Virus record (IMG/VR): IMGVR_UViG_3300043395_001200
Coordinates: 1-32,576 of that record
Direction: 5' to 3' (one strand)
Source: a virus
Length of the DNA: 32,576 nucleotides
This document shows, piece after piece, positions 7,727 through 16,036 of the stretch. Below the pieces are notes generated by a model that worked only from the letters and a program-made list of their open reading frames with translations, was not told where the DNA came from and did not search any database. The position numbers and the translations under genes are program-made. Positions within the stretch are counted from its first letter, which is position 1. Each line of letters begins with the position of its first letter.

Positions 7727-7959
7727 CCGATTTAACGATGATTATACTGATTGATACTATGGCAGAAAGATATGGACTATTACCCAGCGAAATAATTGCT
7801 CGTGGCAATACATTTGATGTCTTTGTTGCTGATACAGCAATAGGTTATAGAAATTATCTGCAGGATAAGGCCAATGGTAAAAAAGTTACCTATAGGCCAG
7901 AAGATTACAGTCAAGATGATCTCATGAATATATTAAAGGAAACTCGTGGCGAAAGTTAA
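7696..7959 (+). CDS. Tail assembly chaperone T-like domain (expressed by -1 frameshift)
   Basis: This frame encodes the C-terminal part of the predicted G-T fusion: 87 residues when read from the slip point at 7696, including 14 linker residues before M at 7738. In lambda the T extension binds the tape measure protein and recruits tail tube subunits. Independent initiation at ATG 7738 would give 73 aa (MIILIDTMAERYGLL...), but no good ribosome site precedes it, which favours frameshift expression. It overlaps the next gene by 14 nt. Confidence 0.8.
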   Translation, partial: VTNERLHEGSPDLTMIILIDTMAERYGLLPSEIIARGNTFDVFVADTAIGYRNYLQDKANGKKVTYRPEDYSQDDLMNILKETRGES

Positions 7960-8230
7960 TCGTAGTGATTTTGATAAGACTATGCGACAACTAGATAAGT
8001 TATTTGATGATTTACCTAGTCAAGCACACAAAGAATTTATCAAACAAACTCCTAAGCGTTCAGGCAATGCTAGAGCGCACACTAAATTAGAACGCAATAC
8101 GATCGTCGCCGACTATCCTTATGCAGAACGATTAGATGAGGGTTATAGTAAACAAAATCCTCGAGGTATGACGGAACCAACAGAGCAGTGGATTCGTAAA
8201 GAAATTAGTCGTAGATTGAAAGGTGTCTAA
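7946..8230 (+). CDS. HK97 gp10-like neck/tail-completion protein (putative), GTG start
   Basis: This 94-aa basic protein opens with GTG 7946, chosen because AAAGGA lies five bases upstream; the next ATG (7982) would remove the first helix. The pattern YPYAERLDEGYSKQNPRGMT followed by a C-terminal basic helix resembles HK97 gp10-like proteins, which usually act at the head-tail interface. Its place between tail chaperone and tape measure, not before the tail tube, is unusual. The stop shares its last A with the ATG of the tape measure gene. Confidence 0.6.
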   Translation: MAKVNRSDFDKTMRQLDKLFDDLPSQAHKEFIKQTPKRSGNARAHTKLERNTIVADYPYAERLDEGYSKQNPRGMTEPTEQWIRKEISRRLKGV

Positions 8231-11200
8231 TGGCAACTAATATTAAAGTAACGCTAGAAGCGGACATTAGCAAATATCAACAAGGACTACGCGATGCTAC
8301 TGCCGCCGCTGATAAGTTTACACAAACTGTCAATAAAGGCACCGCAGGAGCCGAAGCAGGTCTAAACAAACTGGCTACTAGTGCTGGTGCAGTAACAGGA
8401 GCCATGGCTAAAATTGCCACAGCCGCAGATACCGCTGCCCTGCGTGCTAATAATTTGGTAACTGCACTAAGTGGATTGGCTGCTGGTGCATTCATCAACA
8501 GTCTATTGCAAGGTGCTAGTGCCAGCAAGGATATGAGTGATGCTTTTGGTCTTTCGATTGAGAGCGTGCTAGAATTGCAAGCGGCATTTGCAGCCGCAGG
8601 TAGAGGCCCTGAGAAATTAAATCAGGCTCTAGCCACATTAAGCGATACCGCAGTTGGTGCGCTACAAGGTAACTATGCATTGAGATCCAGTTTTGAGAAA
8701 CTTGGCATTTCAATGGCAGACTTGCAAAACAAGAGTGCTAAGGAAATTATTGCTCAAATTGCCGATACAATGACCAGCGGTAATGCCAGTGCCGCACAAT
8801 TGGCAGCAACATATGATATTCTGGGCAAGAGTGCAAAAGGTCTACCATGGGGCGACTTAAAAGATAAACTGGCAGCAGTAAATGGCACAATGGGCCAAGC
8901 GGCAGATGCTACTAGAACGTTTGATGAGATCATGAAGAAACTGGAAGCCAGTGCAGGTGCAGTTAAGAAAGAATTCATGATCCTAGTTACACCGGTAGCC
9001 GATTTCTTAAATGAATTCATCGGCAAAGGTGATAATGCAAAATTAATCGCTGAAGGTCTAGCAGGTGCAATGGCATTGATTGCTGGTGCTACCATTATCA
9101 GTGGATTGAAAACAGTTGTTGGTATTGTTACAGGTCTAGCAGGTGCATTTGGTCTAAGCACGGCAGCAACCGGTGCAGCCGCGGCAGCAACCAATTCCTT
9201 AACACAAGCAGAAGTTTTATATCTCCGTGTTAAACAAGCAGAGGCCGCCGCTCGTGCAGAAAGTCTAGCAGCCACAGTAGCAGAAACTCGTGCTAGATTG
9301 GCAGAGATTGGAACATATGAAGCAGGCACAGTGGCAGCAGCCGAATATGCCGCAGCCAAGCGAGCATTGTTAATTGCCAGCGGTCAACTTGCAGCCGCGG
9401 AAGCATCAGCCGCTGCCGCTGCCGCAGGTGTAGCCACAGCCAGTGCTGCCGCAGGCACAGCCACAGCAGGTGCTGCCGTGGGCGCAACAACAGCCGCCGG
9501 AGCGTTCAGCGCGATGGCCACTGCCGCATTAGCAGCCGCTAGAGCAGTTGTATTTTTATTAGGTCGTGTGGCCATTATTGCTACCACAGTGATCGGTATT
9601 AATGAAGCAGTCAAGGCCGCATTCAGCGTAGACCCAATTGATTATTTTGCTACCAAACTAGAAAAACTAGTAAAAGAAAATTTCCCTAACCTATATGCTG
9701 CCTTAGAAAAAGTAGGTGCATGGTTTGGTATGGCTCCTGGCAAGTTCAACGAAGCGGCCAAGGCCATGGAATCCGGTGCAGACAGACTAAAACGCTTGGG
9801 TGTAACACCTAGTGAAGCAGGTGCCGGGCGTGGCACACAAGGCATGCCACAAGCGCAGGCTGGCGCAGGAGTAATGGTAGCAGGTCAAATGGCCGCAACA
9901 GGAGACAAACCGGTTGCCGCAGGTGTGCAGGCTCTTAATCCCATGGCCGCACAAGAAGAAAGTCTGCGTCGTCAATTAGAATTGTTAAAATTACAAAATG
10001 ACCAACAAGAATCCAAATTAAAATTACAGTTGCAATTAGTAGGCGTGGGTGAAGAAGCCAAAGCATTGGCACAAGCCGAATTAGATTTCAAACAAAAGCA
10101 GACCATAGAAGTCTTTAGATTAAACACCGAAATTGCCAAGTTGCAACAACAAGCAGCCAATGAACCCGGCGGTGCTGGTAAGTATGGTGCTCAAATTGAA
10201 CTGTTAAAGAAACAGCGTGATTATATTGCACAACAAAAGGATGACACCAGCGAATTAACAGCAGCCATTGTGGCAGCAGGACAAGCAGAACAAATGCGCT
10301 TGTTCTATATAGATCAACAGACCAAGAGTAAAAATCAGTTAAAAGATCTAGAACGCAGTATTGCCGACTTTAATAGAAGCGAGGATGATCGTAGACTTAG
10401 TGCTCTGCAGAACATGATTGCACTGGAACAAGAAGCCGCAGTTAAGAAGCGTCAGGATCAATTAGGCAACAAGCCAATTGGCGATCAAGAACGCTTGGAC
10501 ATCATGCAGAAGATTGCTGCCATGTATGATCCATTAATTGCCAAGCAAAAAGAATACAATGCCGCATTGGCTGCAAGTGAAGCCGCTAAATTTGCCATGG
10601 ATCTGCAGAATAAGGCCATAGAAAATCAAATTAGCCTAACTGCGGAAATGAGCAAACTTACACAAACAGCAGATCAACAGCGTATTACAGATTTGAATAC
10701 ACAGTTGGAATTGATGGCTAGACAGGAAATTGTTCGTCGTCAAAGCATGTTAGCACCTGGTCAAACTTTAGATGCACAACAACAGGCCGCTATTAGACAA
10801 CAGGTATTTGCTGCCAATGAAGCCTTGTTAAAACAAACGCAGGCTATCATTGATAAGAGCAGAGAATTTACTACAGGTTGGGAGCAGGCATTTAATCAAT
10901 ATAAAGAAGATGCTAATAATAGTGCTAATCAAGCCAAAATATATTTTGATACATTTACTAAAGGATTCGAGGATGCATTTGTACAATTTGTGCAGACTGG
11001 CAAATTTAATATAAAAGATCTTGCTAATACAATGATTGCAGAGTTTGCTCGCATACAGGCCAAAAAATTAGCCAGCGGCATATTAAATTTTGATTTTACT
11101 GGTAGTTTCAGCGGCGCAAGCGGCGGCGGTGGCCTATTCGGTGGCCTATTCGGTGGCCTAGGTGATTTCTTCGGTGGTCTATTTGCCAGTGGCGGTAATC

Positions 11201-11442
11201 CTCCAATGGGTAAAGCCAGTATTGTAGGTGAAAATGGTCCAGAATTATTTGTGCCACGTAATGCAGGAACAATTATTCCTAACAGTCAAATAGGTGGTGG
11301 CGGTGATCAAACTTATGTCACTTATAACATACAGGCTACCGATGCGGCCAGTTTCAAACAGATGATTGCACAGGATCCTAAGTTCCTACATGCAGTAGTT
11401 GAAAAAGGTCGTCGTAGTCTGCCACAAGGAGCAATGAGATGA
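8230..11442 (+). CDS. Tape measure protein
   Basis: This 1,070-aa protein should set tail length and pass through the envelope during DNA entry. The N-terminus is helical (NIKVTLEADISKYQQGL). Long Ala-rich and hydrophobic stretches lie at about residues 276-310 and 330-460, a Gln/Lys-rich coiled coil at about 560-890, and at about 900-960 the sequence GFEDAFVQFVQTGKFNIKDL matches the lambda-H-type C-terminal domain. A Gly/Phe repeat (GGLFGGLFGGL) and the motif VGENGPELFVP follow. Using about 1.5 angstrom per residue, a tail near 160 nm is inferred. It is the largest gene after the second fibre and lies next to the frameshifted chaperones, as expected. Confidence 0.95.
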   Translation: MATNIKVTLEADISKYQQGLRDATAAADKFTQTVNKGTAGAEAGLNKLATSAGAVTGAMAKIATAADTAALRANNLVTALSGLAAGAFINSLLQGASASKDMSDAFGLSIESVLELQAAFAAAGRGPEKLNQALATLSDTAVGALQGNYALRSSFEKLGISMADLQNKSAKEIIAQIADTMTSGNASAAQLAATYDILGKSAKGLPWGDLKDKLAAVNGTMGQAADATRTFDEIMKKLEASAGAVKKEFMILVTPVADFLNEFIGKGDNAKLIAEGLAGAMALIAGATIISGLKTVVGIVTGLAGAFGLSTAATGAAAAATNSLTQAEVLYLRVKQAEAAARAESLAATVAETRARLAEIGTYEAGTVAAAEYAAAKRALLIASGQLAAAEASAAAAAAGVATASAAAGTATAGAAVGATTAAGAFSAMATAALAAARAVVFLLGRVAIIATTVIGINEAVKAAFSVDPIDYFATKLEKLVKENFPNLYAALEKVGAWFGMAPGKFNEAAKAMESGADRLKRLGVTPSEAGAGRGTQGMPQAQAGAGVMVAGQMAATGDKPVAAGVQALNPMAAQEESLRRQLELLKLQNDQQESKLKLQLQLVGVGEEAKALAQAELDFKQKQTIEVFRLNTEIAKLQQQAANEPGGAGKYGAQIELLKKQRDYIAQQKDDTSELTAAIVAAGQAEQMRLFYIDQQTKSKNQLKDLERSIADFNRSEDDRRLSALQNMIALEQEAAVKKRQDQLGNKPIGDQERLDIMQKIAAMYDPLIAKQKEYNAALAASEAAKFAMDLQNKAIENQISLTAEMSKLTQTADQQRITDLNTQLELMARQEIVRRQSMLAPGQTLDAQQQAAIRQQVFAANEALLKQTQAIIDKSREFTTGWEQAFNQYKEDANNSANQAKIYFDTFTKGFEDAFVQFVQTGKFNIKDLANTMIAEFARIQAKKLASGILNFDFTGSFSGASGGGGLFGGLFGGLGDFFGGLFASGGNPPMGKASIVGENGPELFVPRNAGTIIPNSQIGGGGDQTYVTYNIQATDAASFKQMIAQDPKFLHAVVEKGRRSLPQGAMR

Positions 11443-12089
11443 GTTTACAAACAGTAATTAATTCAGCGCAGAGCATTGAAATCAATAGACAAGCATTGGT
11501 AACAACCAGTCTAAGTCGCAGTGGTCGTATGTTTACTGCGGCACGTAATTGGGTTAAGCCATGGCAATTCGTTGTTGTGCCAAAACCAGTTATGAGAATC
11601 ACAGAAGCACGAAGTGTTCTAGAAGCATTAATGACAGCGGATCGTTATACAGAACAAACTATTCAAATTGGACAAGGTGGTAGCAGTTGGGTCACTAGTT
11701 ATCAAGGCGGTGTAGGCACTACGGGTGGTGTACTTAATGGTATTACCTGCACCAGCACTAGTGGTACTAGTCTTGTTATCGCTTACACAGGCCTAAGCAA
11801 TGGCACAGTAATATTTAAAGCAGGTGATGTTATACAACCTACTGATCATAGATATCCCTATGTTGTAACAGCAGATGTTACAGCCACTGGCGCTACAGGT
11901 AGTGCCACAGCAGTATTGAATAGAGGCTTTTTACCACAGACTGATTATACCATAGCGGGCAAAACTATTCAAGTTGGCACAGCCTGTTCTTGGCGTGTGA
12001 AAGTAAGTAAATTACCTACTTACAGATATATCTCCGGCCAACTAGTAGAATTTACCAGCGATATTGAATTTATTGAAAGTGTAATCTAA
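11439..12089 (+). CDS. Minor tail protein (tail-tip, lambda M-like position)
   Basis: This 216-aa beta-rich protein starts by ATGA overlap with the tape measure gene. It has a conserved-looking N-terminal domain (MFTAARNWVKPWQFVV) and C-terminal strands. A Thr/Ser/Gly-rich insertion at about residues 88-160 resembles the beta-sandwich modules in the tip and fibre genes downstream. By order (tape measure, this gene, L-like, J-like) it would form part of the distal tail ring. Assigned from synteny; no catalytic motif seen. Confidence 0.65.
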   Translation: MSLQTVINSAQSIEINRQALVTTSLSRSGRMFTAARNWVKPWQFVVVPKPVMRITEARSVLEALMTADRYTEQTIQIGQGGSSWVTSYQGGVGTTGGVLNGITCTSTSGTSLVIAYTGLSNGTVIFKAGDVIQPTDHRYPYVVTADVTATGATGSATAVLNRGFLPQTDYTIAGKTIQVGTACSWRVKVSKLPTYRYISGQLVEFTSDIEFIESVI

Positions 12090-12724
12090 TGGCACAAACA
12101 ATCACAGCAGTCAACAATCCACACATAGAACATGGCATACTTATTGATTTAACTTTGCCAGATCCTACTACGGGAGATGCGGTACTGTATAGAATCAGCA
12201 ACTGCTACACAAACGTTACCTATAATGGACATACCTATACCGCCCTAGGCGGTTTTTTACAAGTCAGTGACGTGCAAGGTGATCTACAAAGTACCAACAA
12301 TGATATCACTGTGGCAATGAGTGCTATTCCTCCTGAATATATTGAAGCAGTGATGCAACAGGAAATCAAAGGCGGTGTGGTTAGAATCTATCGTGTGTTC
12401 TTTGATTCAGTTACACAATTGGCTTTGGAAAATCAAGTGTTCCTACGTTTTGATGGCATTATCAATAACTATGCTATTCAAGAAGATGTTAATACAGGCA
12501 GTAGTTTTTTACCAGAAATCACTTATACCATTGCTGTAACTTGCAGTAGTATTTTAAGTATTCTAGAACATAGAGTAAGCGGACGTAGAACAAACCGCTA
12601 CAGTTATCAAACTTACTATCCCGAAGCCAACATCACTGCTAGTATTGCCAATGATCCTGCTATGGATCGTGTCGTGGCACTCAAAGCCGCTACCTTTGAC
12701 TTCGGCAAGAAAGTAAACGGTTAA
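12089..12724 (+). CDS. Minor tail protein (lambda L / DUF2163-like position)
   Basis: This 211-aa beta-rich protein opens at ATG 12089, sharing an A with the previous stop. The N-terminal part (LYRISNCYTNVTYNGHTYTALG) is typical in pattern of tail-tip hub proteins that read 'ri.n...v.y.G..Y.a.g.' (DUF1833/DUF2163-like). Only a few cysteines are present, so a lambda gpL-like iron-sulphur site cannot be shown. It lies between the M-like and J-like genes. Function inferred from this pattern and order. Confidence 0.65.
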   Translation: MAQTITAVNNPHIEHGILIDLTLPDPTTGDAVLYRISNCYTNVTYNGHTYTALGGFLQVSDVQGDLQSTNNDITVAMSAIPPEYIEAVMQQEIKGGVVRIYRVFFDSVTQLALENQVFLRFDGIINNYAIQEDVNTGSSFLPEITYTIAVTCSSILSILEHRVSGRRTNRYSYQTYYPEANITASIANDPAMDRVVALKAATFDFGKKVNG

Positions 12725-12727
12725 ATA
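12722..12727 (+). promoter_or_regulatory. TAAATA box before the GNAT gene
   Basis: TTAAATATACAATAAGG overlaps the preceding stop codon and runs into the ribosome site of the acetyltransferase. It is nearly the same string as before the portal gene (AAATATACAATA in both), which suggests a functional element and not chance AT richness. Confidence 0.4.
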
Positions 12728-12744
12728 TACAATAAGGAAACGAT

Positions 12745-13212
12745 ATGCAGATTAGATTGATGACGAGAGATGATTTTGAACAGGTTACACAATTAGGCAA
12801 GTTATTTGCACAAGAAACAGGCCTAATTCCATGGAATAGCAGAGAAATCGATGATGTTCACGTGCATAGACAGTTATATCGTGCTATGACAGCAGGAATA
12901 AGTCTAGTAGCAGAATCAGAACAGGGCATCGAGGGTATATTTCTCAGTGTCAAAGACGCAGACATGTGGATTCCCAGCATCATTAGATTAAAAGAAATGG
13001 CTTGGTGGATTCGACCCGAACATAGAGGCACCAACGTTGGTGTTTTATTGTTGGACAGTTATATTGAGCGAGCAGAAGCCATGCGTGAGCGTGGTGAAAT
13101 CATGACTTACAGTATAGGTCATTATGTTTATAGTCCGGAAGTTGCAAAGAAATTGATACTGGCAAAAGGTTTTAAGTTTCTTGAATCGAACTATGTAGTT
13201 GGAGAATATTAA
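12745..13212 (+). CDS. GNAT-family N-acetyltransferase
   Basis: It probably transfers an acetyl group from acetyl-CoA to an amine; the substrate is unknown. The 155-aa protein has the GNAT layout: N-terminal strand-helix (IRLMTRDDFEQV), central strands, and motif A at residues 94-99 (RGTNVG, the Q/RxxGxG/A pyrophosphate loop) followed by a helix (LLLDSYIERA). A C-terminal strand (GFKFLESNYVVGEY) completes the fold. AAGGAAACG precedes the ATG. It takes the position where lambda has the K peptidase, between the L-like and J-like genes, so its target may be a tail protein or a host surface component; this is inference. Confidence 0.85.
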   Translation: MQIRLMTRDDFEQVTQLGKLFAQETGLIPWNSREIDDVHVHRQLYRAMTAGISLVAESEQGIEGIFLSVKDADMWIPSIIRLKEMAWWIRPEHRGTNVGVLLLDSYIERAEAMRERGEIMTYSIGHYVYSPEVAKKLILAKGFKFLESNYVVGEY

Positions 13213-16010
13213 TGGCAGTTTTTAGTGCAATCGGCGCTTGGGTAGCAACATCAGTATTCGGCTTGGCCGCTGGCACATTAGCAGCCGCAGTGGTTGGCGG
13301 TATTGTTGCTGTTGGCGCGGCAATGTTAACCAGCAGACTGATTAATGGTAGTCCAGGTACCGGTGATCAAGGACAAGGTGCAGGAGCCAGTGCAGGTAAT
13401 CGCATACAACTTAGTCCCAGCACAGAAAATAAAATTCCAGTATTGTATGGTAACGCTTACTGTCCTGGTATTGTAGTTGATGCGTACCTAGACAGCACAG
13501 ATGGTAGCACTAACAACGTGATGACTTATGTATTGGTCATCAGCGAAACTTGTAATATAGAAGGTGCCGCTTACACAGTCAAAGATATCTATTGGAACGA
13601 CATGCGTTTGTATTTTGGCAATGCCAGTGATGCAAGTCGTGCCACAGAAGGTCGCAAGTATGTGGACCATATACCAAATCCCGCAGATGCCAGTGGTCCT
13701 ACTGTGCAGATTGCCAATGAAGATTTCGTGGACACACACTTCGATGATCACGTTTACATTAACATTTACGCAGGCAATTCCAGCACAAAGATCTTTGGTA
13801 AACATGCTACTGCTCGTGCGGCAGTTAATCAATTCAAAGGTGCCGGAGAAGATCATTGGGATAACACTTATCTATATCAAGGTCTAATCTTTGCAGTTGT
13901 GCAGGTAAAATATGACAGTGAAAAAGGTTTTACCGGTTTACCACAACTGACATTCCAACTTGAAAACAATGTCAGTAATCCAGCGGCAGTATTAGCCGAT
14001 TATATGACATCGGATCGCTATGGTGCTAATATTGCTTATGCAGATATTAATGAAGACGCACTAGCAGATTTCGAAGACTTCTGTGATGAACTTGGTCCTT
14101 ATAAGCCAGTAGATTGGCAAGAAGGTGATCCAATTGTCACACAAAAACGTTACGTAATCAATGGCCTAATTGACACTAATAGAACTTGTAAAGAAAACAT
14201 TGATACTATTCTATTGAACAGTGGTGCTTGGATGAGTTATGATGTTGCGCTAGGTCAATGGCGTGTTATCCCAAAACAAGCATTACCCGGCACTACATGG
14301 AGCGGAGAATATCAAACTGGCACACCAACAGATCCAGATCCCCAAATTATCTTTAATGATGATAACATTGTCAGTGGCATACAGATCAGTAGTACACGCC
14401 TAGATAACTTATATAATGCCGCAGAAGTTGATTACTATGACAAATACAACAAAGATCAACGTGGTTATGTGGCCATTGAATTAGATGCCGAAGATAGAAA
14501 TACCAATGAACCAGATAACAGTCTACGTTTAACGCTGGATCTAACCAATAATAACATACAAGCAGAACGATTAGCCAATATCGAACTTAAACAAAGTCGA
14601 GATGATTTAGTAGTACAATTCACTGCTAGCCATTATGGTTTACAAGCACAGGCCGGTGATGTTATCGGCGTATATAATACATTATATGGATGGTGCGAAC
14701 CTTCATTCCCTAAGGGCAAATATTTTCGTGTTTTAGCCACTGTAGAAAAAGAACAAGAGCAAGGCGGTATCGTTCAAGATATACAGGCCTTAGAATATAA
14801 CAGTGATGTTTACAGCAATGAAAACATACAGGAATTTACCACCAGCAAAAACATTGGTGTTATTCCTCGCAGTGGTAGTCCTAATATCCCAGCACCAATA
14901 GTTAGATTGGTAGGTGATCCAGATAATACCAGCGGCACACCTAGTTTCAAAATTCGTGTTGAAGTACCTGGTAGTGGCGGCCCATTTGATGAACTACAAA
15001 TTTATGTAGCAGAAGGCGATGATTGGGCAGGTACCGGTGGTGATTTAACTTTCAAAGGACAGATCTTTGGCACAACATTAGATGTTATTCAATGGACTGG
15101 TCCTAATGTTGTTCGTGCTAATGCAGAAACAGCCGGCGTATATACAGAAATTGCCGGACAAGGCGTTATCACTGATACTTATGTGCAGGCATTTGGTGCT
15201 ACATTAGCAGAAGCATACGGTAATGGTAAGACTGGACAGTATACAATTAATCCAAGTCATCCTACTAATACCGGCATTAAAACAATGTATGGCTATATCA
15301 AAGATGCCAAGTTTACCGGATCAGTTAGTGGAACTACATTAACTATCACCAGCATTGCCAGCGGTACTATCGAATTACAAAGTTTATTACGTGAATTTGT
15401 GGATGCCACAGGTGGTGTACCTACTACATTGACCAATGATAGTGTTATCATCAGTCAATTAACAGGCACTACAGGTGGTGTTGGCACTTATAAATTAAAC
15501 AAGTCCAGCACAGTGGCATCAACTACTTTTGTAACTAGTAAACCATATCCCGCTGAAGAAGAATATGAATACTTTAAAAGTTTATTTGCCAAGCCAGGAT
15601 TCAAAGGTCTATTCGATGGTGGAGAAATCCGTGACAGTTTAATTACTGGATTGCCTCCTAATAACACAAATAAAAAGTATTTCTTCAAATGTCGTTTAGG
15701 TATTGGCGATGAATATGGTCCATTCAGCGATTTAAACGAAGTCGACCTAGAAGCACCAGTTGTTTATTGGAATCCTGATAGTCAAAGTGCGTTAAATATA
15801 AAAACAGAACTGGTCAAGATGGATTTTGGCAAGTTCACTATACCACGCAATGGTTTATGGCTCATGAGAACTGCAACTCAATTAGACGGTGGTAGACTAG
15901 CAGAATATAATAGAGATTACTTTAATTTAGACTTGGGTAATTTCACAGAAGAACAAGAAATCACATCAGCAGATGAGATTCAAGATTTTACATACGACCC
16001 AAATGATTAA
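13212..16010 (+). CDS. Tail tip / host-specificity protein J-like
   Basis: This 932-aa protein is expected to form the central tail tip. Residues 1-45 are strongly hydrophobic (Ala/Gly/Val-rich, two membrane-like stretches), similar to the small lambda gpI segment. A conserved-looking tip domain follows (IPVLYGNAYCPGIVVDAYLD), with a long region of tip/J-like hub sequence to about residue 560 and fibronectin/Ig-like strands beyond. Around residues 700-775 a module of the type SGTTLTITSIASGTI...GTGGVGTYKLN appears inserted. ATG 13212 shares its A with the GNAT stop. A second 107-residue frame inside it is a shadow. Confidence 0.85.
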   Translation: MAVFSAIGAWVATSVFGLAAGTLAAAVVGGIVAVGAAMLTSRLINGSPGTGDQGQGAGASAGNRIQLSPSTENKIPVLYGNAYCPGIVVDAYLDSTDGSTNNVMTYVLVISETCNIEGAAYTVKDIYWNDMRLYFGNASDASRATEGRKYVDHIPNPADASGPTVQIANEDFVDTHFDDHVYINIYAGNSSTKIFGKHATARAAVNQFKGAGEDHWDNTYLYQGLIFAVVQVKYDSEKGFTGLPQLTFQLENNVSNPAAVLADYMTSDRYGANIAYADINEDALADFEDFCDELGPYKPVDWQEGDPIVTQKRYVINGLIDTNRTCKENIDTILLNSGAWMSYDVALGQWRVIPKQALPGTTWSGEYQTGTPTDPDPQIIFNDDNIVSGIQISSTRLDNLYNAAEVDYYDKYNKDQRGYVAIELDAEDRNTNEPDNSLRLTLDLTNNNIQAERLANIELKQSRDDLVVQFTASHYGLQAQAGDVIGVYNTLYGWCEPSFPKGKYFRVLATVEKEQEQGGIVQDIQALEYNSDVYSNENIQEFTTSKNIGVIPRSGSPNIPAPIVRLVGDPDNTSGTPSFKIRVEVPGSGGPFDELQIYVAEGDDWAGTGGDLTFKGQIFGTTLDVIQWTGPNVVRANAETAGVYTEIAGQGVITDTYVQAFGATLAEAYGNGKTGQYTINPSHPTNTGIKTMYGYIKDAKFTGSVSGTTLTITSIASGTIELQSLLREFVDATGGVPTTLTNDSVIISQLTGTTGGVGTYKLNKSSTVASTTFVTSKPYPAEEEYEYFKSLFAKPGFKGLFDGGEIRDSLITGLPPNNTNKKYFFKCRLGIGDEYGPFSDLNEVDLEAPVVYWNPDSQSALNIKTELVKMDFGKFTIPRNGLWLMRTATQLDGGRLAEYNRDYFNLDLGNFTEEQEITSADEIQDFTYDPND

Positions 16011-16036
16011 GTCGTATAACAGAAAAGGATTTAAAG

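Noticed and set aside
8277-9845. Several minus-strand frames of 65-201 codons opposite the tape measure gene
   Set aside because: They are Ala/Val/Pro-rich mirror images of the Ala-rich tape measure repeats and lack ribosome sites.
13488-13887. Overlapping frames on both strands within the J-like gene
   Set aside because: Out-of-frame shadows; the J-like frame has protein-like composition through this region.
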